Source of the DNA: Iris pallida
Taxonomy: Eukaryota > Streptophyta > Magnoliopsida > Asparagales > Iridaceae
Direction: 5' to 3'
DNA: 64,000 nt
Assembly: GCA_029216955.1 (NCBI GenBank)
Contig: JANAVB010015600.1
Location: forward strand, 33,098,459-33,162,458
Notes under the pieces: model-generated
The model's database searches: none
The model's input: the letters and a program-made list of their open reading frames with translations, nothing else
What the model was told of the DNA's origin: nothing
Translations under genes and position numbers: made by a program
In this document: one piece after another, positions 47,792-59,655 of the stretch
Layout: each line of letters begins with the position of its first letter
How positions within the stretch are numbered: the first letter of the stretch is position 1

Positions 47792-50775
47792 TGTAAAACC
47801 CCTTATAATTTAAAGGAATATTTAAATTATTTTTGGATTTTATTTAATTCTAATTTATTTTTATCTTATTTATATTATATAAAAAGACTATAGCCATGGT
47901 TGAGTTTGAATATGCAAGGCGACTAGAAAGTATAGTATGTCTAGCGTAGTCGGGTGCTTTAACTAGTATGCTAGCCATATTAGTAATGCCATGGTCATAT
48001 TGTAATCTCTTGCATGTTAGCCATTCAAATTATGGCACAAGTTATATTTTTATTTAATTAATTAGATAAGAAAGCCTTTATAAATTTTTAGGAGACCAAG
48101 TTGCACCAATCCTTTCCAAACCTCTTCCAAACAAAATCTAACCCTATGTAGGCATGTTGGGCATTAATAAATATAAATAATTACAATTATTTGTATTTAA
48201 TTCAGATTTTGTAGTGTAATTACATAGATAGAATTAAATAGTTCTATATTAGGAAATCCCTTTTTAAATCCCCAATCCAATCAACTTGCCAACTTACCAA
48301 ATAACCAAATCATGCCAAGTGGACCCGCACCATGCTAATTTCGGCCAAGCAACCCCCCATGGCCGAATGCATCAAATTAAATAGGATTTAAATCCTATAT
48401 TGCTTAAAATTTATTTAAGGATATATTTAAATATACCAACTTATCCCAAATCTTAACCAAATCCAAATCTTTCTCTCCCTCACCTTTGGCTGACCAAAAC
48501 CCCTCTCCCTCTTCATAATTTCGGCATAAACAAACTCCACATAGCCTCTATATATCGTCTCCTCCATTGTACATCTCTCCATCCTTCACAAAAGCTCATC
48601 TCCTCCACCATACATCCCCGAAATCCCTCAAAACAAACCCTAAAAACTCCATCTCCCTCATCCAATTCTCTATAGACATTATCAACTCTCCCATACTCAC
48701 CAAGAGATGATTAGCAAGCGAGGATAGCGAAAAAGATTGGAGCTTTGGTGAAGAGAAGTCATCATCACCCTTTCTAGCAAGGATCTTTGGTAAGAACCCT
48801 AATCTTTTCTTCTAAAAATCTTTGCTAAAATTCTATAGAAAATATGTTATTAATTCTGTAAAAATCATATTTTGATGACTTTTGTTAGGTATAATCATCC
48901 ATAAAGGTTTCATGAAATATATGCGTAATATTCATGTGTCGGTAGGATCAAAATTAACCCTATTGTAAAGGAACTATGAGTTATTGGTGCCTATTTTCGA
49001 AATTGAATTTTATGTGTGTTCATATACATAAATTAGGATTTTAAAGTATTTTTACACGATTTTAGCAACTCAAATCTGGTCGAAAAAATTGTAGGTCAAA
49101 ACTAGCTAATTTCGGGTAACCGGCTGACCTGGAATATTCCAAACTTGTAGTATAACTCAACCCTTGTACCTCTGATATTATTCTATAAAATAAATTATTT
49201 TATTGCTGTTTAAAATATATTTTTGGTTATTTTATCAATTTTTAGTCATTAACTATGTTCCGGGCGAGTTTCGGGTAGACTAGCTGACTTATTAATCAAC
49301 TAGTCATAAATGTCTTTAGAAATATTAATTCTAGAATTTCAGAGATAAATCTGTAGAAAACTATTTTAAAATTATTTTTATGATTTTTATACGATTTTTA
49401 AGTATGTTATAGAAGTAGGGGCATAACCGACTAATTAAAAGTTAGAAACCCTAAAATTGTGTTTCGATGTCTCGTGGAACCTGTGTGTGATTGTATGGAT
49501 CTAAATGGTTCCATGAGAGATTGAATATAATTTTAAAACATTACTTTGACTAATTAAGTCGTATCGTAAGTTTCATAAGTAGTGACTTAGTTTAGTTAAT
49601 TAATTATCTAGGAGCGTCGAGTTCCGGAGGCGTGGACGCGGGAGCGGTGTTTCATATTCACAGCGCAGAATCAAGCAAGATACCTTGCCTTATTTACTGT
49701 TTATAATTAGATGCATCTTTATTTATTTATTTACTGCATATTTATTTTTTTGTTCTCAGTTGGATCCATTACTTGCTATTTTAGTTCACTTTATTTTACT
49801 TTCGGTATTTTTTCTTCTTGCCTTTTGTGTATGCATATGGACCTAGTCATAGCGAACTACCTTCTGTTAGTGACCTTGGGAGGGAGAAGACAGTTAAATA
49901 TATGGGCTACCCTAAATCCAAAAGCTATAGTAACTGCGTACTACGGCAGTCGAGTCGCGAGGGTCACTAGCCTCGAGCTGTGTGGACTGATGGGTCACGT
50001 GGGCCGCTAGCCTTGAGTTATGCCGGCTGATAGTATTGGTACTTGACGTGTGCGTATTATGAGTTTTTACCTTGTCCTGGGGAGTCAGCCTTCACCTGCC
50101 CATACATCGAGATGTCTTCTAAATTGCCTACTAGAAAGGTTAGGAGACCTTAGCAAATTTATGTTCCAATCATGGCATGGAAAAATATCACATCGCGGAA
50201 TAGTATGTTACCCCTTGTCTTTGTTTGGTTGTAGGGGTATCCTACTGTTTCGATGATGGGACATTGAGTCGTGTTATGGTTTGGACAGTTTACCTTATCT
50301 TTATTTTATGGTGCATTTATATTCAGTTCATATGGTTGTTCTTCCTGTATCTTGTTACGTCCCTCTGAGGACCTGGTGATCTCTCCAGGTATAGACGATT
50401 TCCTGCAGGAGTATGGCTCGGCACTGGATCCTTCATACCTTGATGACGAGGCATCTCCCGCTAACATCTAGATTCATGTTATTCTTTGAGACTCATAGTG
50501 GACATCTACTGTATTTGAGATTATTTTCAGAGCTGTTTGGTGTGGGCATGTCCACCCGGCTACCTTTTGACTCACTCATTTATTCTATTTGGACTTCTTA
50601 TATCTTCTGTGTGTGCTGTGGATGAGATATAGTTTTATGATGTTCTGCCCGCGATTTATATTATTACAGCTTATGTATATATACGAGTAGTTCATATATT
50701 GGAGTATTCTTCGTATATATGCAGTTGGCATGTCCACGTACTTGGTCCTAAGTATTTTGGGACCGGAGCGTTATA
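47792..50775 (+). repeat. LARD-B 5' LTR
   Basis: A likely core promoter TATATA at 48549-48554 is followed by a leader rich in CTCC/CATC words. The first 2.4 kb do not resemble LARD-A. The last 450 bp share blocks with the LARD-A LTR (TTACGTCCCTCTGAGGACCT, TTCATATATTGGAGTAT, TATTTTGGGAC). Small ORFs inside have no recognisable domain. Confidence 0.9.
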
Positions 50776-50783
50776 TGTTTTTG

Positions 50784-50801
50784 TGGTGGCCCATGCAGGT
50801 C
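50784..50801 (+). promoter_or_regulatory. LARD-B primer-binding site (tRNA-Ile type)
   Basis: TGGTGGCCCATGCAGGTC, 8 nt after the LTR end. The following 60 bases (GAGTTTATCACTTCGGTTAC…) match LARD-A 35301-35360. Confidence 0.78.
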
Positions 50802-53800
50802 GAGTTTATCACTTCGGTTACGTTACTGTACCGATGTGAGCCTGCATGTAGGATTAGGATATAGGAATCTCATCCACAAGCTTGACTTCCTCCCTTGATT
50901 CCAAATATCGAACTCTCGTCTGATTATCTTGACTTCCTTCTGCTTGATTCCTTTCACTGTAAATCTGATCATCTTTCGTGCTGAATAGGGAGGTTAGGAG
51001 ATAACTCATACGAGTATACGTGTTATATTCCTCATTTACTCTATTTGTTGACTTCATAAGTTGAGTAGTATGACTACAACCTACCACCGTATTCTTTTAA
51101 CCTAGTACTAAAGTGTAACAGAGTGATAATAAATATATGCTAGTGTAGGAGAGATGTTTACCTAGAATATAGAGATTTCGTAGCCCATACCCATTGGTCA
51201 ACTAAGGCCTGATACAAGAACCAGTAGGACGACTATATACGCAAGCATACCGGATAAGACTTAGATCCTTGTGAAACTTAAACTATTTATTACTGCTTTC
51301 AACGTATTCTCCTGTACTTATACTTTATACTACCATGAATGATGACGCTATTTATAGCCTAGTTTTGCAAGCTTATTCTTTCTCGAGCTTGTTCAGGATA
51401 TATGTATACTGGGGACGTCCACAAGCATATTGTCTAATTAGAATCAATGTATTATGGTCTGATCAACCATAGTGCACTTGGTTCGCTCTTCATATGATTA
51501 TCCCATGTGGATTGAGATATAGAGGTATCTAGGATCTCATCCGCGACTACATTAACAATTTCTCTTGAATTACACATTCGCCTTTGAATTACATAATTGT
51601 ATTCAATGACATATTTCTTGAACTCTTTATTGCTTTTGTTTTTCACTGATTGGAAAGACGAACGCTCGTATTTGATAGATAAATACAGAGTATCCCCATG
51701 GCCATGGTAGTTATATGCACAAGTATAGCAACCATCGGCCAAGCCATACAACTACAACCTTGCCTAAAGTTGCTCGTCCTTCCCTCGACCCTAATAGTAA
51801 TATCGTGACCTTCTAGTCATTTGAGCTTGAAAGATGAGTAAGATCTTACCCTTGGGTAAACCACAAACCTATGAGACTATCTAATCTCTAGGAATCATTT
51901 ATTGTGAGTCTCCAACTATTCATCTTGATTCTTGGCTTAACTAGCAACCCGTATGCCTTAACTCAACCCTTACTTGAGTAGGCCCCCACAGTTTAGACAG
52001 AGAAGAATAGACCAAAACAAGGACAAGCATTACAAGGACCGTGGTAGACACCCATTCCAAGATTAGAGATTCAGCAGATGTTACTCTAGGTACAAAATTC
52101 TATTATCAAAGAAGTGACATAATATTAGAACAATACATTCACCAGCTTAGCCAAATTTTGTAGCATGATGCCCCGTTATTATGTTGTATTAGTAATCAAC
52201 AAGTGATGCATGAGCACTACATTTAATACCTCTAGAACGCTTGTGACTATAGTCTGGCAGGTTGATATAAATAGAAATTCACGACTTAGTAGTTAGGGAT
52301 CTTTCCCATGACGTGCTTTAGAGTTCGTTATTCCACCGATAGACTCTCGTATACCATGGACAAGCGGGTCATTCCGTCTTATCAACTCAGGGACCACTGT
52401 CCGCGATCATTTTCATTTAGTAGAACTCGGGGTACAATTCTCGAAACTGATTCACAACTACCTATCATGTTATCGATCACATCGTGACTTATTATTACCA
52501 AAGGTCAAGGTACGATGTCGTGACTCAAATATTCCTAACCTCATTATTCCTGAAACCATGTCCTAGTCTCTAGAGTGAATAAATTGTAAGCCATTCTTAC
52601 TTTTAGGAATTTGGGGATCACCGATTGATTGAGGTAAATTGGTTCTCACTAGGATGATAAATTAGTGACTCGTGAACTCCCACTTTCTTTTTAGATCTTT
52701 TGGTGTCCCTTACCGTGACTTTGATATTTGAAGTGCAATACTAGCTGTTACCTTCCAACAAAATTTATATGCAAGGCTTAAACGAGTCCACCTTCAAGTC
52801 AACATATCATGTCCCACACAAACACATCTCCTTGGACTCTATTATTATGATACGACTTTTAGGTCAAAAGGGACTAGCGATAATCCTTACCATAACACCG
52901 ATGTACTTTCGGACTATAGTTAGAGATCCAACCTTGACTCAAATCTTTTGGCCCGATATATGGTTGTGATCTACTCGAAGCCCTCTACGCACATGCCACT
53001 AGTGTGCCACTCAATAGAGGCCTTGTGTGCTACTTAAACACAAAAGTCACGAAAGGCGCATCCCATGACTTACAAAACCTATTCTACCAACCCGACGGGA
53101 AATTTGCCCAACCACTTGAATTTGAACCTATTCTACATTACCCTAACCTAATAGGGATGGTTTAAAATTTCACAAAATTTTGTCCAGCCACTATAGATTA
53201 AAATCTAAAGTTCATGCAATCAAAGATTGAAGTCCAATCAGGGAACCTATTGAGACTCAGTTAAACCCATCATAGCCCATCGCCATATTGGGACTATAAA
53301 ACCAAACTTGATAAAGTAGGCCCTCACCCCTATTATGTAGGCCCCATCTCTTGGCTCATAATTCTCCTTCCATAGATTTTGTAACCGCATCTCTTTGTAA
53401 CTTAAGTTATACATCTCTCTGTACCAACTTGCTTCCGGATATACTTGACCAAGACCTCTCATATTGTCTTGACCAAACATAGTTAATATATGGGCCATAT
53501 TAAATAGATAATACCTAGACTTCCTATAGAGTCTGTGACTATGATTGGAAATACCTCATACTTCCATATACCCCCTTGAAATTTGACCTTCTTAGAAGCC
53601 CTATTACTGTGCTTTCCCCGATTAACCAACTTTTATAAGTTGGGTAGAGTCTGGAAGAAAGCATACCCCATCTTGTAGAATATGAGGTCAATTGGGATTC
53701 CTATGACAACAACCCCTCCATCCTTTCAAAAAAATGTGCTACAATTTGACGTACCTACTCTCCCTTCGTACAAAATCTCGTAATTCTTGATATTATGATT

Positions 53801-53805
53801 ATTTT
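50802..53805 (+). other. LARD-B internal domain, non-coding
   Basis: No protein motif. It shares about 51450-51780 and 52660-53060 with LARD-A and LARD-C (in LARD-C on the opposite strand). Polypurine tract region follows at 53806-53842 (AATTTCGAAGACGAAATT, then AGTTGGATAGGA). Confidence 0.7.
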
Positions 53806-53842
53806 TAATTTCGAAGACGAAATTGTCATAAGTTGGATAGGA

Positions 53843-56820
53843 TGTAAAACTCCTTATAATTTAAAGGAATATTTAAATTATTTTTGGATTTTATTTAATT
53901 CTAATTTATTTTTATCTTATTTATATTATATAAAAGGACTATAGCCATGGTTGAGTTTGAATATGCAAGACGACTAGAAAGTATGGCATGCCTAGCGTAG
54001 TCGGGTGCTTTAACTAGTATACTAGCCATGTTAGTAATGCCATGGTCATATTGTAATCTCTTGCATGTTAACCATTCAAATTATGGCACAAGTTATATTT
54101 CTATTTAATTAATTAGTGAAGAAAGCCTTTATGAATTTTTAGGAGACCCGGTTGCACCAAACGTTTCCAAACAAAATAAAACCCTTTGTAGGCATGTTGG
54201 GCATTAATAAATATAAATAATTACATTTATTTGTATTTAATTCAGATTTTTTTAGTGTAATTACATAGATAGAATTAAATAGTTCTATATTAGGAAACCC
54301 CTTTTTAAATTCCCAATCCAATCAACTTGCCAACTCACCAAATAACCAAATCATGCCAAGTGGACCCCCACCATGCTAATTTCGGCTAAGCAACCCCCCC
54401 ATGGCCGAATGCATCAAATTAAATAGGATTTAAATCCTAGATTGCTTAAAATTCATTTAAGGATATGTTTAAATATACCAACTTATCCCAAACCTTAACC
54501 AAATCCTAATCTTTCTCTCCCTCACCTTTGGTCGACCAAAACCCCTCTTTCTCTCCATAATTTTGGCAGCAACAAACTCCCCATAGCCTCTATACATCAT
54601 CTCCTCCATTGCACATCTCTCCATTCTTCACAAAAACTCATCTCCTCCACCATATATCCCCGAAATCCCTCAAAACAAACCCTAAAAACTCCATCTCCTC
54701 CATCCAATTCTCTATAGCCATTATAAACTCTCCCATACTCACCAAGAGAGGATTAGCAAGCGAGGATAGCGGAAAAGATTGGAGCTTTGGTGAAGAGAAG
54801 TCATCATCACCCTTTCTAGCAAGGATCTTTGGTAAGAATCGTAATCTTTTTTTCTAAAAACCTTTGCTAAAATTCTATAGAAAATATGTTATTAATTCTG
54901 TAAAAATCATATTTTGATGACTTTTGTTAGGTATAATCATCCATAAAGGTTTCATGAAATATATACGTAATATTCATGTGTCGGTAGGATCAAAATTAAC
55001 CCTATTGTAAAGGAACTATGAGTTATTGGTGCCTATTTTTGAAACTGAATTTTATGTGTGTTTATATACATAAATTAGTATTTTCAAGTATTTTCCCACG
55101 ATTTTAGCAACTCAAATCTGGTCAAGAAATTTGTAGGTCAAAACTAGCTAATTTCGGGTAACCGGCTGACCTGGAATGTCCCAAACTTGTAGTATAACTC
55201 AACCCTTGTACCTCTGATATTATTCTATGAAATAAATTATTTTATTGCTGTTTAAAATATATTTTTGGTTATTTTAGCAATTTTGAGTCATTAACTATGT
55301 TCCGGGCGAGTTTCGGGTAGACTAGCTGACTTATTAATCAACTAGTCATAAATGTCTTTAGAAATATTAGTTCTAGAATTTTGGAGATAAATCTGTAGAA
55401 AACTATTTTAAATATTATTTTTATAATTTTTATACGATTTTTAAGTATGTTATAGAAGTAGGGGCATAACCGACTAATTAAAAGTTGAAACCCTAAAACT
55501 GTATTTCGATGTCTCGTGGAACCTGTGTGTGATTGTATGGATCTAAATGGTTTCACAAGAGATTGAATATAATTTTAACACATTACTTTGACTAATTAAG
55601 TCGCATCGTAAGTTTCATAAGTAGTGACTTAGTTTAGTTAATTAATTATCTAGGAGCGTCGGGTTCCGGAGGCGTGGACGCGGGAGCAGTGTTTCATATT
55701 CACAGCATGAAATCAGGAAAGATACCTTGTCTTATTTACTGTTTATAATTAGATGCATCTTTATTTATTTATTTACTGCATATTTATTTTTTTGTTCACA
55801 GTTGGATCCATTACTTGCTATTTTTAGTTCACTTTATTTTACTTTCGGTATTTTTTTCTTCTTGCCTTTTGTGTATACATATGGACCTAGTCATAGCGAA
55901 CTACCTTCTATTAGTGACCTTGGAAGGGAGAAGACAGTTAAATATATGGGCTACCCTAAATCCAAAAGCTGTAGTAACTGCGTACTACGGCAGTCGAGTC
56001 GCGAGGGTCACTAGCCTCGAGCTATGTGGACTGATGGGTCACGTGGGCCGCTAGCCTTGAGTTATGCCAGCTGATAGTATTGGTACTTGACGTGTGCGTA
56101 TTATGAGTTTTTATCTTGTCCTGGGGGAGTCAGCCATCACCTGTCCATACATCGAGATGTCTTCTAAATTGCCTACTAGAAAGGTTAGGAGACCTTAGCA
56201 AATTTTATGTTCCAATCATGGCATGGAAAAATGTCACATCGCAGAATATTATGTTACCCCTTGTCCTTGTTTGGTTGTAGGGGTATCCTACAGTTTCGAT
56301 GATGGAACATTGAGCCGTGTTATGGTTTGGACAGTTTACCTTATCTTTATTTTATGGTGCATTTATATTCAGTTCATATGGCATGTTCTTCCTGTATCTT
56401 GTTACGTCCCTCTGAGGACCTGGTGATCTCTCCTGGTATAGACGATTTCCCGCAGGAGTATGGCTCGGCACTGGATCCTTCATACCTTGATGATGAGGCA
56501 TCTCCCGCTGACATCTAGATTCATGTTATTCTTTGAGACTCATAGTGGACATCTACTGTATTTGACTTTATTTTCATAGCTATTTGGTGTGGGCATGTCC
56601 ACCCGGCTACCTTTTGACTCACTCATTTATTCTATTTGGACTTCTTATATCTTTTGTGTGTACTGTGGATGAGATATAGTTTTATGATGTTCTGCCTACG
56701 ATTTATATTATTACAGCTTATGTATATATGAGTAGTTCATATATTGGAGTATTCTTCGTATATATGCAGCTGGTATGTCCACGTTCTTGGTCCTAAGTAT
56801 TTTGAGACCAGGGCGTTACA
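53843..56820 (+). repeat. LARD-B 3' LTR
   Basis: Partner of 47792-50775 with scattered substitutions and short indels. It ends CAGGGCGTTACA. Confidence 0.9.
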
Positions 56821-56825
56821 GTTCC

Positions 56826-58138
56826 ATTGGCTTCTTAGCATGATTCTTAACTACTTTAGAACTCGAAGATTTCCATTTTGGTGCATAGATTTTTGTAGAT
56901 CTAGATTTTTAGTATTTTTGATCCTCATGGTTTTGATCTTCTAAACTTGGCTGTTTTCAAAAATAGAGAGTTCCATGTGGTGGAAGTTTTAATTTTACAC
57001 AAGTTTGGCTTTTGAATGGCTGGACTTCATCAAGTCTTGGCCGAGATGGGGTTTCTTGAGTTTTTGAGTCCCATGGCTTCTTGTCTCGGCCTTGGGGGAG
57101 AAGACGAGCCCTTTACGCACACGATCATACGTGCTCGCATAGTGACTTTCCTTTACACCCACGTTTTACGTGCCAGCGTAGCATTTTTCCTCCTTTATGC
57201 ACATGTTTTTATATGCCTACGTAGTGTTTTCCTTTTTACGCACACGCGTTGCGTACCAGCATAACCCATTCTATGTCGAGCTCATTCGAGCTCTACGAAA
57301 GGGGCTACTCCCGCTCGCGTAGAGTCTCGCGTGCGTAGAGTCTCGTTCAGACGCTCGCGTGAGTAGAGTCTCGTTCAGACGCTCGCGTGCGTAGAGTCCC
57401 ACTCGAGTGCTTGCTCGTGTAGAGGGATGCTCGCGTAGGGTGATTGCTCACGTAGAGGGGTCATTCCTCGGTCTTGCTCGCGTAAAGCCATTTTTACGCT
57501 CGGGGCTCCTAGCCTAGCGTAGTTTCTCTCGCGTAGAGGCTTTGAGCCCCTATGCGCACCCGTTTGCTTTATTGTTCTTACACCTCCTGTCATGAGCTTG
57601 ATAACCATGAATTGATTGATGTGACTTGACTAATAATTATACATGGCATGGTATGGCAAGTAACTGACATGACATAGCATGACATGACTAGTAAGCACGA
57701 TAGAAACTATTGAATGTTGTTGCGACGGCTAGCATGACATAACAAGAATGAATGGCCTGGACACCGTGGACGATTGTGTTTGTACAAATAAACCAGTATT
57801 GTTTCGTATCATGTCTAGGGCAGGGACCCCTGAGTACCACGGTCTGGGGTACATACTGATATTGACTAAGGCTAATAACTAGAATAATCCAGTAGTCATG
57901 AAAAGATTTTTCAGCTACAGGCAATCCCGTTATCTGGGCGCCCCATCCTGGGATTTGTAGCCTGCCGTCGAGTAGGGCACATTTCCAGCACACTGTCATG
58001 TGTTGCACCCTTCAAGCTACTTAAGGGTACATGCATTTTCTAGACGATGTACCCACATGAATTCAATCCTTAATTGCGTCCGTATAACCTGGATGGTCTG
58101 CAGGACTTGTGGCTGTGGAATAATCTCAGTGCATCTTG
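56826..58138 (+). repeat. Tekay 3' LTR, second segment
   Basis: Continues after LARD-B with CATTGGCTTCTTAGC and matches the 5' LTR from about 30337 to 31654. Palindromic modules recur at 57113-57263. It is broken at 58138 by the CACTA element. Confidence 0.85.
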
Positions 58139-58151
58139 CACTACTAGAAAT
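58139..58151 (-). repeat. CACTA terminal inverted repeat
   Basis: CACTACTAGAAAT. The flanking sequence is GCATCTTG on the Tekay side; the 3-bp target-site duplication (perhaps TTG) cannot be verified without the other end. Confidence 0.8.
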
Positions 58152-58159
58152 AATCCATT

Positions 58160-58690
58160 ATACGGCAACCTTAAAATGTCGTTAATAAACCAAATATTGC
58201 CACATAAACACAAATACGGCAACAATTTTACGTTGCCGTACTGTGCCGCAAAAGGTTGTGTCAGTATTGCTTATTTACGGCATTATTAAGTTATTGTCGT
58301 ATAAAGTAACTAATTTACGGCAATTAAATGTTGCCTTATAAGAAATCTTTTTGTTGCCTCTGAAAATTATTATTAATGGCAATGTTTAGTTGCCGTAATT
58401 TCGAACAATATATGGCAATATATTATTGCCGTAAATTATAAATCCATAAATGGCAAGATTATGTTGCCGAATATTTTATTTGTTTTAATGGCAATATTTT
58501 GTTACCGTAAACTAGTAGCCTTATATGGCATTATATTATTGTCGAAATTGTAATTCCATATGACAATTCTTTGTTGCCACAATTGAGTATGCAAGGCACC
58601 TATTTGTTGCCATGTTTGAGAACATGAGGCGTCTGCCTATTGCCGTATTTGACAAATTATTTTTGACTATTTATTGCCCTGATTGACAAA
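58160..58690. repeat. CACTA subterminal repeats
   Basis: About a dozen pairs of TACGGCAA/ATGGCAA and TTGCCGTA/TTGCCGAA, each pair facing inward with a short A/T-rich spacer, occur at roughly 40-60 bp intervals (for example 58377-58398, 58413-58437). Such arrays are the binding sites of TnpA-type proteins in En/Spm elements. Confidence 0.75.
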
Positions 58691-59655
58691 ATGTGATAAT
58701 TAATAGATGCCACATATTTGAAATATCACCTAAATTTCAATTACCAAAATTTAAATAGATCATTAACCAAAAATTGAATGAAAATAAGAATCTAATTTGT
58801 AAACTTCAGATTAAAATTCACTCTAAATTAATTGGTTGTTTCATTACCACATCATTCAAATTACATAAAACCAACTTCAACAAGAATGAAGAATCCACAT
58901 TTATCATAGCCAACGTTCTGAAACACAATTCCTCTTTTATACGAGGTTCAAAATTCAAATAGGCACTTGACAACACAATTCCTATATGAGGTTCAAAATT
59001 AAAATAGGCACTTGAGACTCCCAACTTAAAATTAAAGTTGTTGCCTCCTTGCTACCTCCATATTAACATGTCTAAAAAGATTCCAATGAAACTTGTGGCG
59101 CGCCAATTGATAGCTCGACAATCTTTGTATAACCTGGTATGGATAAACAAGGAAATTAGTTTATAAACAACAAAATATTCACAAAATATTGCTCCCACCA
59201 CTTATTATGTACTAATGCTCCCACCATTTATTATGTACAGGGATAAGAAAAAGACATAAAATAGTGAATAACATCCCCCCCACTCCGTACTGATAGGGGT
59301 GATGCTCTTTTTCCTTCAACTTTTATGAATGAGGTTAGGTCCCTTAAGGTATGAAATGAGACCGAGAAGGGGAAAAAAAAATTAGACAGGGCACCAAAAT
59401 GTGGCCATACCCGTCTGACGGCCTAAGAGATACAACAATATATTAAGAATTTAACAAAATAGGTGAAAATGTGCAATAAACAAACTGTTAACATACGAGA
59501 GTAGTGGAGAATACCTTTTATGTCTTCATATATAGCACCAAAAAACTTTTTATAAATTAACCTGCATAATAAAAATTAGAAGAAAAAAATTAACTAAATT
59601 TAAATTATTAAATAGTATATATCATTCATGATAGATAATATTTATTTAACTAACT
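58691..59655. other. CACTA sequence downstream of the transposase gene, no gene
   Basis: A/T-rich. A local duplication is seen (58921-58968 and 58974-59016, ACACAATTCCT…GAGGTTCAAAATT), and a second one near 59190-59238 (GCTCCCACCA-). No supported ORF. Confidence 0.5.

Larger units (their letters stand above)
47792..56820 (+). mobile_element. LARD-B: non-coding LTR retrotransposon in the Tekay 3' LTR
   Basis: LTRs are 47792-50775 (2984 bp) and 53843-56820 (2978 bp). Both start TGTAAAAC; the ends are GCGTTATA and GCGTTACA. Flanks are GTTCT (47787-47791) and GTTCC (56821-56825). The interior (50776-53842) has the PBS and polypurine tract and no gag-pol. The uninterrupted Tekay 5' LTR (GATGGTTCCAACGGC near 30332) confirms the insertion point. 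Confidence 0.92.

Noticed and set aside
49711..50010. Hydrophobic ORF in the LARD-B LTR (also 55727-56054)
   Set aside because: T-rich translation, frame differs between the two LTR copies through indels; not supported as a membrane protein.
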